Assembly (NCBI GenBank): GCA_037446555.1 | Contig: JBBIIK010000013.1 | Location: 12,911 to 76,910, forward strand | Length of the DNA: 64,000 bases | From: JANWVO01 sp037446555 | Lineage (GTDB): Bacteria > Acidobacteriota > Terriglobia > Bryobacterales > Bryobacteraceae | Direction: 5' to 3' | Shown: positions 50,081 to 58,651 of the stretch, piece after piece | How the letters are laid out: each line of letters opens with the position of its first letter | How positions within the stretch are numbered: the first letter of the stretch is position 1 | Translations under genes and position numbers: made by a program | The notes under the pieces: model-generated | What the model was told of the DNA's origin: nothing | The model's database searches: none | What the model saw: the letters and a program-made list of their open reading frames with translations, nothing else

Positions 50081-51534
50081 AACATAAATTTCTGAGATTT
50101 TCTCCCATTTGTCTGGCTGCCGCTGCCATGGCGGCGCTGGCCCCGGATGAGGCCCGGCTGCTCTCTCCGATCACCGCGGATCTGCTGAAGGCGCACGTCT
50201 CCTTCCTTGCCTCCGATGCTCTGGAGGGGCGCGATACGCCCTCCCGCGGGCTGGATGCCGCGGCCGAATACATCACCAGCCAGTTCCGCCGCCTTGGCCT
50301 GCAGCCGGGCGCGGGCTCAAGCTATTTCCAGGTAGCGGGGATGGACAACGTTACCCGCCCGGCAGAAGGATTTTCGCTCGAAGTCCGCTGGAACGGCGGG
50401 CAATACTCCGCCGGCGCCTCCCGCGCCGCCGTCCTCTCCGGAGACGCGCTGCAGCTCGATTCCGCTCCCGTCGTGCGCGTCACATGGATGTCCCCGGACG
50501 ACCCTCTCCCGCCCCGCGAATCCGTGGAAGGCAAGGTCGTCCTGCTCAGCGCTCCCCCGCGCGGCGCCGCGTTCATGCAAAAGCGCCGCGAATTGCTCGC
50601 GCTCGGGCCGGAAGCCGTTATCGCCACAGGTCCCACCTTCCGCCCTCGCAGCATGCTGGAGGAACGCCACGATCCAGCCCGGCGCACTGCCCCCCTGATT
50701 CATATCTCAGATCCGGACTTCGCCAAAGCCTTGGAGGCGATGGATGGCCCCGCCACGGCGAGCATCCGCGTGCCGGCGCCCCAGCGGCAGCCTGTGTACC
50801 TGAAAAACGTCGCCGCCGTGCTCGAAGGCGGCGATCCGAAGCTGAAGCACGAGTACATCCTGCTGTCGGCGCACTATGACCACGTCGGCGTGCGGGACGG
50901 CGCCGAAGACCGCATTTTCAACGGCGCCAACGACAACGCCAGCGGTACGGCCACCGTGCTGGCTCTGGCTGAGGCCTTCGCCCGCCACCCGGTGCGGCCG
51001 CGGCGCAGCCTCGTGTTCCTGCTCTATTTCGGCGAGGAGCGCGGGCTTGTGGGCTCGCGCTACTACGCGCGCAATCCGCTGTTCCCGTTGCACCAAACGG
51101 TGGCCAATCTCAACTTCGAGCAAATGGGCCGCACCGACGACAACTCCGGCCCGCGCGCGGGCAAACTCACCGCCTCCGGCTTCGACTACACCACGCTCGG
51201 GGACCTGCTCGCCGCCTCTGGCAAGGACACCGGCGTCGAGGCTTTCAAGGACGGCGCCAACAGCGATTCGTTCTTCGCACGCAGCGACAACCAAGCGCTC
51301 GCCGACGCCGGGATCCCTGCGATCACAGTCTCCGTGGCGTGGACTTTTCCCGACTACCACAGGCCCGGGGACGAGTGGGAGAAGCTCGATTACGCCAACA
51401 TGGAGCGGGCCGTCCGCGCGGGCGCAGTCGCCGTGTGGCGCGCCGCCAACGACAGCGCGGCCCCCGCATGGCTCGAAGGACCCAACACGGCCCGCTACAT
51501 CGAGGCAGCCCGACGCCTGCACGCCTCGCAGTGA
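50077..51534 (+). CDS. Secreted M28-family zinc aminopeptidase
   Basis: 485 residues. Signal peptide LRFSPICLAAAAMAAL; then an N-terminal region and a PA-type domain (about 110-225) inserted before the M28 metallopeptidase domain (about 255-480). Zinc ligands: LLSAHYDHVGV (HxD), FNGANDNASGTATVLALAEA (Asp), YFGEERGLVGSRYY (catalytic Glu pair), NLNFEQMGRTDD and the C-terminal FPDYHRPGDEWEKLDY (His). Releases N-terminal amino acids from peptides in the periplasm or outside the cell. ATG 50077 overlaps the upstream TGA. Confidence 0.92.
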   Translation: MKHKFLRFSPICLAAAAMAALAPDEARLLSPITADLLKAHVSFLASDALEGRDTPSRGLDAAAEYITSQFRRLGLQPGAGSSYFQVAGMDNVTRPAEGFSLEVRWNGGQYSAGASRAAVLSGDALQLDSAPVVRVTWMSPDDPLPPRESVEGKVVLLSAPPRGAAFMQKRRELLALGPEAVIATGPTFRPRSMLEERHDPARRTAPLIHISDPDFAKALEAMDGPATASIRVPAPQRQPVYLKNVAAVLEGGDPKLKHEYILLSAHYDHVGVRDGAEDRIFNGANDNASGTATVLALAEAFARHPVRPRRSLVFLLYFGEERGLVGSRYYARNPLFPLHQTVANLNFEQMGRTDDNSGPRAGKLTASGFDYTTLGDLLAASGKDTGVEAFKDGANSDSFFARSDNQALADAGIPAITVSVAWTFPDYHRPGDEWEKLDYANMERAVRAGAVAVWRAANDSAAPAWLEGPNTARYIEAARRLHASQ

Positions 51535-51549
51535 GCGGGTGCTACCCTT

Positions 51550-51555
51550 GATAGT
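51550..51555 (+). promoter_or_regulatory. Weak candidate -10 (GATAGT) for trpE-trpG
   Basis: GATAGT ends 5 nt before ATG 51561. It is the weakest member of the leaderless set, both in sequence and spacing. Confidence 0.25.
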
Positions 51556-51560
51556 TCCGG

Positions 51561-53726
51561 ATGGCCACGCTTCGCTACACGACGCCGCACGGCGTCACCG
51601 TCACGCGCACGCGCTCGCGGTTGCCCTTCCGCAAGGGGCTCGACCACCTGCTCGGTGAGCTCGACCGCCACCGCGGCATCTATCTCTCTTCCGGCTACGA
51701 ATACCCGGAGCGGTACTCGCGCTGGGACGTCGCTTCCATCCACCCGCCGCTCGAAATCCTCGGCGCGGGGCGGGAAATCGAGTTCCGCCCGCTCAACCTG
51801 CGCGGACAAATGCTGGCGGAAATGTTTCATCACTTGCTCCGCACGCATCCCCACTGGGAGTCGTTCGATCTGGCTCGTGGCTCGCTCCGCGGACGACTCA
51901 AGCCCCTGCCCGTACTGTTCCCGGAAGAGGAGCGCAGCAAGCAGCCGTCATTCTTTTCCATCCTGCGCGCGCTCGTCGAGGAGTTCCGCCACCCGCGCGA
52001 CGGGCGGCTGGCTTTGGTCGGCGCCTTCGGCTACGACCTGCTGTTTCAGTTCGATCCCATCCGCCTCCGCCTCCCCCGCCCCGCCGAACAGCACGACCTC
52101 CGCCTATTCCTCTGCGACGACATCAGCTTCATGGACCGCAAGAAGGAGGTCATCGAGCGCTACCAGTACGACTTCGACTTCGAGGGGCTTTCGACTCTCG
52201 GGTTGGCGCGGCAAACCGAGCCAGTCCACACGCCGCCCGCGGCAGCTCCGCCGGAGATCGTCAGCGACCATTCGCCCGAAGAGTACATGGCCAAGGTGGA
52301 ACGGGTGCGAGAGGGCATGAAGCGCGGCGACTATTACGAAGTCGTCCTCCGCCAGACCTTTTCCGCCGGCTTCGAGGGCAGCGTCTCCGAACTGTTCCGC
52401 CGCATCCAGCGCGGCAGCCCTAGCCCCTACGAGTTCCTCCTTCAGTTCGGCGACGAGCAGCTCGCCGGCGCCTCGCCGGAGATGTTCGTCCGCGTGGAAG
52501 GGCGCCGCGTGGAAACCTGCCCCATCTCCGGCACCGTCCGCCGCACCGGCGATCCGCTACGCGACCATGACCTGATCCGCGAACTCCTGAACTCGCCCAA
52601 GGAAGAGAGCGAGCTGACCATGTGCACGGACGTCGACCGCAACGACAAGTCGCGCGTCTGCAAACCCGGCACGGTGCAGGTCATCGGGCGCCGCCTCATC
52701 GAACGCTACGCCGGGCTGTTCCATACTGTCGATCACGTCGAAGGCGAGCTGGACGAGGGCTACGATTCCCTCGACGCTTTCCTCTCGCACATGTGGGCGG
52801 TTACCGTGATCGGCGCGCCCAAGAAGGCAGCCGCCCAGGCGATCGAGGACCTCGAGAAAGACGCCCGCGGCTGGTATGGCGGCGCCGTCGGCATGCTCTC
52901 GCTCAGCGGCGACATCAACACCGGCATCCTCATCCGCACCGTCCACCTGCGTGGCGGCATCGCCCGCTACGGAGCCGGCGCCACCATCCTCTACGACTCC
53001 GACCCCGCCGCCGAGGAGCGCGAAACCCGCCTCAAGGCCACCGGCTTCTTCAAGTCCCTCGAGCCGCAGCCGCCCGCGCGCCGCCCGGCGCGGCCCCCGC
53101 AACCCTGCCGCGGAATGCGCGTCCTCCTCGTCGATAACGAAGACTGTTTCATTCAGACTTTGGCGAACTATGTCCGGCAAACCGGGGCCGAAGTCACCAC
53201 ATATCGAGCCGGATTCCCTCTCGAATTGCTCGACTCCCTCCAGCCGGACATGGTGCTGATCTCTCCGGGGCCCGGGCGTCCCGCCGATTTCGGCGTGCCG
53301 GACGTGGTACGCGCCTGCGCAGCCCGCGGCATCCCCGTCTTCGGCGTCTGCCTCGGGCTGCAGGGCGTCGTCGAGGCCTTCGGCGGCGAACTCGGCGTCC
53401 TGCCTTACCCCATGCACGGCAAACCCTCCCGCATCCGCCACGACGGCTGCGGCGTCTTCACCGGCCTGCCCCAGGACGTCAAGGTAGGCCGTTACCACTC
53501 CCTCTACGCCCTCCGCGACAAACTCCCCCCGGAGCTTCAGATCACCGCCGAAAGTGACGACGGCATCATGATGGGCGTGCGCCACCGCACCCTGCCCGTC
53601 GAAGCAGTCCAGTTCCACCCCGAAAGCCTCCTCTCGCAGGATGAAGGCCACGGGCTCCGCATGATGGAAAACATCGTGCGCCAGTTCCGCTCTGTCAAAC
53701 GCCGCAACCATCCGGAGCCAGAATAA
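51561..53726 (+). CDS. trpEG: Fused anthranilate synthase TrpE-TrpG
   Basis: 721 residues. Converts chorismate plus glutamine to anthranilate, first step of tryptophan synthesis. The N-terminal TrpE chorismate-binding part (about 1-505) has SDHSPEEYMAKVERVREGM, PSPYEFLLQFGDEQLAGASP, TCPISGTVRRTGDPLRDHD, TMCTDVDRNDKSRVC and WYGGAVGMLSLSGDINTGIL. The C-terminal TrpG glutaminase (about 515-715) has SPGPGRPADFGV, nucleophile VFGVCLGLQGVVEAF (Cys near 597) and the His of EAVQFHPESLLSQDEG. Fusions of this kind are known in Rhizobia and others. The rest of the trp pathway is not in this window. Confidence 0.95.
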   Translation: MATLRYTTPHGVTVTRTRSRLPFRKGLDHLLGELDRHRGIYLSSGYEYPERYSRWDVASIHPPLEILGAGREIEFRPLNLRGQMLAEMFHHLLRTHPHWESFDLARGSLRGRLKPLPVLFPEEERSKQPSFFSILRALVEEFRHPRDGRLALVGAFGYDLLFQFDPIRLRLPRPAEQHDLRLFLCDDISFMDRKKEVIERYQYDFDFEGLSTLGLARQTEPVHTPPAAAPPEIVSDHSPEEYMAKVERVREGMKRGDYYEVVLRQTFSAGFEGSVSELFRRIQRGSPSPYEFLLQFGDEQLAGASPEMFVRVEGRRVETCPISGTVRRTGDPLRDHDLIRELLNSPKEESELTMCTDVDRNDKSRVCKPGTVQVIGRRLIERYAGLFHTVDHVEGELDEGYDSLDAFLSHMWAVTVIGAPKKAAAQAIEDLEKDARGWYGGAVGMLSLSGDINTGILIRTVHLRGGIARYGAGATILYDSDPAAEERETRLKATGFFKSLEPQPPARRPARPPQPCRGMRVLLVDNEDCFIQTLANYVRQTGAEVTTYRAGFPLELLDSLQPDMVLISPGPGRPADFGVPDVVRACAARGIPVFGVCLGLQGVVEAFGGELGVLPYPMHGKPSRIRHDGCGVFTGLPQDVKVGRYHSLYALRDKLPPELQITAESDDGIMMGVRHRTLPVEAVQFHPESLLSQDEGHGLRMMENIVRQFRSVKRRNHPEPE

Positions 53727-53847
53727 GGCGGTGCACGCGCTCTTTCTCGGGCATGTCCCCGTCCCTTGTCAGGGAGATTGTCCGCAGTACTGGTACGCGA
53801 GCGCCGTTGTCTGGCGCGGGCCGTTCAGGCAGACTGGAATCAGAAGC

Positions 53848-53964
53848 ATGTCGATCTCCGATGCCGTTTACCTCCTGTTCCTGCTCATCTGCGCCTGGCT
53901 GGCCTTCGCCTGGGACTCGGAGGGCGGCGGCGGAAAACGGGCGCGCCTGCCGCTGAAGCCCTGA
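53848..53964 (+). CDS. Small single-span membrane protein (38 residues)
   Basis: Hypothetical. MSISDAVYLLFLLICAWL leads into a single transmembrane helix, followed by DSEGGGGKRARLPL, a positively charged tail. The TGA directly abuts the ATG of hpnE (53965), which suggests translational coupling and makes a real product more likely than chance. There is no Shine-Dalgarno, and an upstream in-frame ATG at 53731 would give a 77-residue form that runs through non-conserved-looking sequence. Could anchor or assist a squalene/hopanoid enzyme, but this is a guess. Confidence 0.5.
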   Translation: MSISDAVYLLFLLICAWLAFAWDSEGGGGKRARLPLKP

Positions 53965-55281
53965 ATGGCCACCGTCGCCATCGCCGGCGCCGGCCTGTCG
54001 GGCATCGCCGCCGCAGCGGCTCTCTCTTCGGCGGGCTTCCGCGTCATTCTTCTCGAATCCCGCCCCTGGCCCGGCGGACGCGCCGCCTCGTATCCGGCCC
54101 CGGGCGGCGAGGAAATCATCGACAATTGCCAGCATATTCTTCTCCGCTGCTGTACAAATCTCCTCGACTTTTACCGCCACATCGGCGTCGAGCATCTGAT
54201 CGATTTCCATCGCGAATTCCACTATCTCGAGCCCGGCGGCCGCCGCTCCGTCTTCCGTGCGGGCTTGCTGCCGGCGCCGGCGCACTTCGCCGAAAGCTTC
54301 GCCGCGCTGCACTTCCTTTCCTTCGGTGAAAAACTCGAAGCCGTCCGCGCCCTCGCCGCGCTGCGCCGCGAGCGCACACGCCGCAAGGACCTCGACCGCA
54401 TCACCATGGAGCAGTGGCTCGACGAAAAGCGCCAAAGCCCCCGCACGGTGAGCCGCTTCTGGGCGCCTGTCCTCGTCAGCGCCGTCAACGAGGAACTCGG
54501 CCGCATGGCCGCCAGCCACGGCTTCCAGGTGTTCCACCTTGCGTTTCTGGCAGCCAAAGACGCTTACCACATGGGCGTCCCGCGCGTGCCTCTCGGCGAC
54601 CTTGCTTCTGCAGACCGCATCTCGAAACTCCCCGGCGTCGAGCTGCGCCTCCGCTCGAAAGTCGCAGGGATCCGCCTGCAAGGCGCCCGCGTGCAGGCGC
54701 TCGCGACCGAAAGCGGAGCCGTGGAAGCGGACGCCTTCGTCTCCGCCCTCCCTTTCGAACCGCTCCGCCGCCTCCTGCCCGGCTTGCTGGACGACTGTTT
54801 TCCCTTCGAGCACTCCCCTATCGCCGCCATCCACCTCTGGTTCGACCGGCCCGTTACTTCCCTTCCCCACGGCGTCCTCCTCGACTCGTCCTTCCAGTGG
54901 TTCTTCAGCAAACACGAAGGGCGGTACATCCAGCTCGTGGTGAGCGCTGCGCGCTTCCTCGAAGACTGGCCCCGCGAGGTAGCCGCCGCGCGCGCGCACG
55001 AGGATCTGGCCCGCTACCTGCCGGATGTCCGCGGCGCCCGCCTGCTCCGCTTTCACGTCGTCAAGGAAATCCGCGCCACGTTTTCGGCTCGCCCCGGCCT
55101 CTCCGAAAAACGCCCCCGCGCCCAAACCCGCTACGCCAACCTCTTCCTCGCCGGGGATTGGACCCAGACCGGTTGGCCGTCCACCATGGAGGGCGCCGTC
55201 CGCAGCGGCTACCGCGCCGCGGAAGCCGTCTGCCGCCTGTTCGGCAAGGAGCGCACGTTCGTGCTTCCGGACATCGGCTGA
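53965..55281 (+). CDS. hpnE: Hydroxysqualene dehydroxylase / squalene-associated FAD desaturase
   Basis: 438 residues. Flavin enzyme of the HpnCDE squalene route; HpnE reduces hydroxysqualene to squalene, the hopanoid precursor. FAD motif VAIAGAGLSGIAAAAALSSAG (residues 4-24); ESRPWPGGRAASYPAP; the typical DNCQHILLRCCTNLLDFYRH; and C-terminal FAD motif LFLAGDWTQTGWPSTMEGAV (near residue 395), followed by GYRAAEAV. Starts directly after the stop of the small membrane protein. hpnC, hpnD and shc are not within the window. Confidence 0.93.
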   Translation: MATVAIAGAGLSGIAAAAALSSAGFRVILLESRPWPGGRAASYPAPGGEEIIDNCQHILLRCCTNLLDFYRHIGVEHLIDFHREFHYLEPGGRRSVFRAGLLPAPAHFAESFAALHFLSFGEKLEAVRALAALRRERTRRKDLDRITMEQWLDEKRQSPRTVSRFWAPVLVSAVNEELGRMAASHGFQVFHLAFLAAKDAYHMGVPRVPLGDLASADRISKLPGVELRLRSKVAGIRLQGARVQALATESGAVEADAFVSALPFEPLRRLLPGLLDDCFPFEHSPIAAIHLWFDRPVTSLPHGVLLDSSFQWFFSKHEGRYIQLVVSAARFLEDWPREVAAARAHEDLARYLPDVRGARLLRFHVVKEIRATFSARPGLSEKRPRAQTRYANLFLAGDWTQTGWPSTMEGAVRSGYRAAEAVCRLFGKERTFVLPDIG

Positions 55282-55590
55282 CCAGACGGCCGCGCGCGCA
55301 GCGCCGCACTCGAGCGGCTCACTTTGTCAGGCCGCCAGGAGTCGAATCTCGCGCGCCGGCTCGCATCGAGCCATTCCGCTGCGTCGGGAATTCCCTTTGT
55401 GGCATTCCCCCGATCCCGCGATCCGTCCTTGCAGGCTTCTTGAGAGCCGCCGCCCCGGGCGTGCCGGTGCCCCCGCGCAGCAGAAGGAACCGGCGGTCTC
55501 CTGGTCAGGCAGAGCCTTTCCGGCCGGACACGGCACAGACTGCCCGCCCCCCGCGATGCTGCCAGCGTTCCAGTCGCCTACAATGGAAGC
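55282..55590. other. 309-bp intergenic region between hpnE and the next gene
   Basis: No supported ORF or RNA. A TACAAT hexamer at 55579-55584 is the candidate -10 of the next gene. The sequence AGGAGTCGAATCTC at about 55336 resembles a T-arm but pairs poorly and does not make a tRNA. Confidence 0.4.
55579..55584 (+). promoter_or_regulatory. Candidate -10 (TACAAT) for the secreted Cna-like protein
   Basis: TACAAT ends 6 nt before ATG 55591 with GGAAGC in the gap, the same layout as upstream of the Rrf2 gene. No -35 match. Confidence 0.5.
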
Positions 55591-55968
55591 ATGGGAGCGA
55601 GATTCCGGCTGTTGCTGCTGGCATCGCTGCTGGTATTGCCGCTGCGGGCGGATCCGCCGATGACCACCCTGCGCGTCGAGGTCAAGAGCCACACCGACCG
55701 GCCCATCCCGCAAGCGAGCGTCGTCGTCAAGTTCGTGCGCGGGCGGAACTACGTCAAGCTGGGCAAGAAGGTCTACACCAGTTGGCAAACCCGCACCAAC
55801 CAGGAAGGCGTGGCCAAGATCCCCCCGCTGCCGCAGGGCGACATCTTGATCCAGGTGATCGCCAAGGGCTACCAGACCTTCGGACAGACCTTTGAAATCA
55901 ACGAGGAAGAGCGGACCATCGAGGTCAAGCTGAATCCCCCGCAGCCGCCGGTCAGCGTGTATCAGTAG
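55591..55968 (+). CDS. Secreted carboxypeptidase-regulatory-like (CnaB/PEGA-like) protein
   Basis: 125 residues. Signal peptide RFRLLLLASLLVLPLRA, then one beta-sandwich domain (about 25-118): TLRVEVKSHTDRPIPQASVV, NQEGVAKIPPLPQGDILIQV and GYQTFGQTFEI follow the carboxypeptidase-regulatory/PEGA pattern, in which a T-x-x-x-G-x-x-x-I-x-x-L-P turn leads to a G-Y strand. Such domains serve as adhesive or spacer modules. Start ATG fits TACAAT. The repeat-protein gene lies 36 bp downstream and may be co-transcribed. Confidence 0.8.
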   Translation: MGARFRLLLLASLLVLPLRADPPMTTLRVEVKSHTDRPIPQASVVVKFVRGRNYVKLGKKVYTSWQTRTNQEGVAKIPPLPQGDILIQVIAKGYQTFGQTFEINEEERTIEVKLNPPQPPVSVYQ

Positions 55969-56004
55969 GCGCGGCTAATCTTTCCGCGCAGGAGTGCCGA
56001 TGGT

Positions 56005-56940
56005 ATGGCCATGAGGTGCTCACTCATCGTGTGGCTCGCCTGCGCCGCCTTGAGCGGGCAGCAGCGGGAGTCGAGGACCTACGTCTTCGACTCCAACGGG
56101 CGCAGAACGGAATGGTCCGTCGCCACGCAGGATCAAAGCTCGAGCTCGGAAACCGTCCGGAACCTGAACGGGCGGCAAGTTCCGGTAGAACGGACCGAGG
56201 AGCGGGTGACGAAGCGCCCGGATGGCACAGTGGTGACGGAGCGGCTGATCCGGCGCTTCGACTCGAACGGCTCTCCCCTGCCTCCTGAAAAGGTGGTCAC
56301 GGAAACCGCAACGCGCCCGGACGGAACCCTTGTGGAGGTTTCCACCATTTACCGGGGCGACATCAACGGCAGTCTCCGCCCTGCGGAAAAGGCGGTGCGG
56401 GAAGCCCGGAAACAGGGCGATCAGACGGTGAGCGAGACTCGCGTGGAGCGGCCCTCGGTCAACGGAGGCTTCGAGCTGCTGGAGAAGCGCACGGCGACGG
56501 AGGTGGTGCGCGAGTCGGACAAGTCGAGCGAGCACGACGAGACCATTTACGTGCGCAACGCCAACGGCGCCTTCGTCCCCGCCCAGCGCAAGGTGACCCG
56601 GGCGCGCGAATCCGGCGGAACGCTCCAGCAGCAGGTCGAGGAATACGAGGCCGCCACCTCCGGGGCGCTCCGGCTCAGCCGGCAGGTCTCGAGCGTCACG
56701 CAGAGGAACCCGGACGGAACCGAAAGCACCGTGGTGGATGTCTACGGAGTGGCCTCACCCGGCCGCGCCATCGAATCCGGCGTCCCGCAGCTGCGGGAAC
56801 GGCAGTTCTATTCGTCCCGGCAAAGCGCCGACGGCACTGTGGTCACGGTGTTCTCCGTTCAGCGGCCCAGCCTGAACAGTCCGAAGGAGCTCGGGCGCCC
56901 GGAGACGGTGAGTGAGACCATCACGCGCGTGAAAAAGTAG
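56005..56940 (+). CDS. Secreted protein with tandem 32-34 residue repeats
   Basis: 311 residues. Signal peptide RCSLIVWLACAALSGQ (residues 4-19). From about residue 25 to 245 it consists of roughly six tandem units of 32-34 residues, each with an aromatic/charged start, an invariant N-G dipeptide, P-x-E or L-x-E, V-x-E and often R-P-D-G-T-x-V (for example NGSPLPPEKVVTETATRPDG). The repeats drift in sequence but the NG and DGT elements persist. I recognise no named family; a beta-repeat, ligand- or polymer-binding role is plausible. AGGAG lies about 11 nt before ATG 56005. Confidence 0.75.
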   Translation: MAMRCSLIVWLACAALSGQQRESRTYVFDSNGRRTEWSVATQDQSSSSETVRNLNGRQVPVERTEERVTKRPDGTVVTERLIRRFDSNGSPLPPEKVVTETATRPDGTLVEVSTIYRGDINGSLRPAEKAVREARKQGDQTVSETRVERPSVNGGFELLEKRTATEVVRESDKSSEHDETIYVRNANGAFVPAQRKVTRARESGGTLQQQVEEYEAATSGALRLSRQVSSVTQRNPDGTESTVVDVYGVASPGRAIESGVPQLRERQFYSSRQSADGTVVTVFSVQRPSLNSPKELGRPETVSETITRVKK

Positions 56941-57083
56941 CCCTTCCGGACGCTGGCGCGCAGCCGTCCCACTTCGGAACTGGAGTTGCCCCTCTTGCGG
57001 CGGCTTTCTGGCGTTGCGCCGGGGAATGCGCGGTCGCGCCCGGATGCCAATTCTCACGAAAACTCGGGGAAAGTCCGCAGCGC

Positions 57084-57266
57084 TCAGCGGTGCCCGAGGT
57101 ACATCAGCCACGCCAGACCGAACACGGTCACCGCGAACCAGCCCAGCGAGCGCATCCCGTAGCGGAAGCGCTCGGCGTCCGTTTTCTTCGTGACCACGGC
57201 GAGTACGGCAGAGATGAAAATCGCCAGGATCAGCGTCGCCTCGAAGTGCGTCAGCGTCACCTTCAT
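57084..57266 (-). CDS. Small two-helix membrane protein
   Basis: 60 residues, hypothetical. Two hydrophobic helices (LILAIFISAVLAVVT and LGWFAVTVFGLAWLMYLG) joined by a charged KKTDAERFRYG loop. It is the last gene of the pyrE operon, 3 bp after the 139-residue membrane protein. Position and tight spacing support it being real. Function unknown. Confidence 0.7.
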   Translation of the reverse strand: MKVTLTHFEATLILAIFISAVLAVVTKKTDAERFRYGMRSLGWFAVTVFGLAWLMYLGHR

Positions 57267-57269
57267 CGC

Positions 57270-57689
57270 TTAGTCCTTCCTCCCCGTGGCGATCTCGAAG
57301 GCGTCCACCATGGCGAGGATGTTGAACAGCCCGGCGATGACCAGAAACTTGGTGCCGTAATCCACGGAATGCCCCGCCACATCGGGCGCGCTATAGCCGA
57401 AGATGCGCGCCAGGATGTAAAGCACCCCCGCGGCCCGGTCGGCGATGGAGCCGCCGACGTAGATGATTGTTGTCAGCAGGTCCCCAGTCATCGGTTCGAA
57501 CAGGTAGCCGCGCATCAACAGCCCGAGCAGGAACAGGATCACGGTGCAGCCGCACAGAATCGCCCCGCGGTAGTGCCGCTTGAGATAGAAATGGCCCCCG
57601 CCGGGCACCAGCCACGCAATCACCAGCGGCGGCAGCCATTGCCGCACCGGGGGCAGCGGCGGCAGCGGCGCTGTCAGCTTCTCGCTCAT
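57270..57689 (-). CDS. Multi-helix membrane protein of unknown function
   Basis: 139 residues. A Pro-rich N-terminus (about 1-20), then about three transmembrane helices with PGGGHFYLKRHYRGAILCG near residue 30 and a hydrophilic loop around 80-110. The GGGHFY motif is reminiscent of DUF6677-type Acidobacterial proteins, but I am not certain. It lies 8 bp after the nucleoside hydrolase, in the pyrE-truA operon. Confidence 0.7.
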   Translation of the reverse strand: MSEKLTAPLPPLPPVRQWLPPLVIAWLVPGGGHFYLKRHYRGAILCGCTVILFLLGLLMRGYLFEPMTGDLLTTIIYVGGSIADRAAGVLYILARIFGYSAPDVAGHSVDYGTKFLVIAGLFNILAMVDAFEIATGRKD

Positions 57690-57697
57690 GTCAATCT

Positions 57698-58651
57698 CTA
57701 GTTTCGCACGCCGCCCCGCACCGGTTGAGACGCCAGCCAGATCATCGCCTCCAGCGCCCGCGCCCGCTGCACCTCATCCACCTTCAGGTGCCGGTGGCGC
57801 CCGCCCGCCCCCGGCACAAACCGCGTCACCCCCCGCTCATCCACTTCCACCCTGCCGGGTGCCGACAACGTGAAGTAGCCTTCTTCCGGGCGCGCGGCAT
57901 ACAGAACCGAGGTCAGATCCCACGTCTCGCGGTTGTAGGGGAACGGCATATAGCGCTTGTAGCCGTCGACCACCGGATGCCGCGGCGTCCACGCAAAGTC
58001 CCTCTCGATCGACCGCGCCGGGAACTTGATCGTCCGGCCCACCTCGAAGCCACTCCACACCATCTCACCCGGCCACTCCGCCGCCAGCTTCCGCGCGGAA
58101 GCGATGTCCTCCTTCACGTTGTACTCCGGGCCTCCGCCCGCGAAGTTGCCTGCCATCAGCGACAACAGCCTCACCTTTCTCGCCACCAGTTCCCTTCCCC
58201 CGGGTGCGTCCAGCAGCCGCGCCAGGTTCGTTGAAAAGCCCACCTGAATCACCACCACGCTCCCGTCCGCCGCCTCGCCCAGCGCCCGGCGCAGCAAGCC
58301 AACCGCCTCCGGAAACTCCGAATCATGCGGCCAGCGGCCCTCCTCCACCGCCCCGCGCACGTACTTGCCCTCGTCCTTCGTCACTCCATCCCGGACGATT
58401 CCGACCGGAACGTCCCCGCCTCCGTAGAAGCGGTTCACCGCGCTCACATAGCGCGCCGCCCAAGGATTGTCCTTCGTCACCGTCACCGCCAGCAGCCGGA
58501 CCTCGCCGCGCGCCTCCAGCGCGTGCAGCATGGCCAGCGCCAGCGCGTCGTCGATGTCGTTGCCCATGTCGGTGTCATAGATCACCGGCACGGGCGGCGC
58601 CGCGGCCGCGCCAAGGGCCAAAAACATTCCCAGTGCAATTTGTTTTCTCAT
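57698..58651 (-). CDS. Secreted nucleoside hydrolase
   Basis: 317 residues. Signal peptide KQIALGMFLALGAAAAPP, then an inosine-uridine-preferring nucleoside N-ribohydrolase: VIYDTDMGNDIDDALALAML (the calcium-binding DTDxGxDD motif, near residue 27), FSTNLARLLDAPGG and a C-terminal beta extension. Hydrolyses the N-glycosidic bond of nucleosides in the periplasm for salvage. It begins inside the 3' end of truA (ATGA overlap), and pyrE is one gene further upstream, so nucleotide metabolism genes cluster here. Confidence 0.9.
   Translation of the reverse strand: MRKQIALGMFLALGAAAAPPVPVIYDTDMGNDIDDALALAMLHALEARGEVRLLAVTVTKDNPWAARYVSAVNRFYGGGDVPVGIVRDGVTKDEGKYVRGAVEEGRWPHDSEFPEAVGLLRRALGEAADGSVVVIQVGFSTNLARLLDAPGGRELVARKVRLLSLMAGNFAGGGPEYNVKEDIASARKLAAEWPGEMVWSGFEVGRTIKFPARSIERDFAWTPRHPVVDGYKRYMPFPYNRETWDLTSVLYAARPEEGYFTLSAPGRVEVDERGVTRFVPGAGGRHRHLKVDEVQRARALEAMIWLASQPVRGGVRN

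Noticed and set aside
55330..55350. tRNA-like T-arm sequence downstream of hpnE
   Set aside because: The stem does not pair on either strand and no D-arm, anticodon arm or acceptor stem can be built around it.
57055..57085. GGGGAAAGTCCGC resembling the RNase P RNA 5' motif
   Set aside because: It is directly followed by the stop of the membrane-protein gene and has no other RNase P elements.
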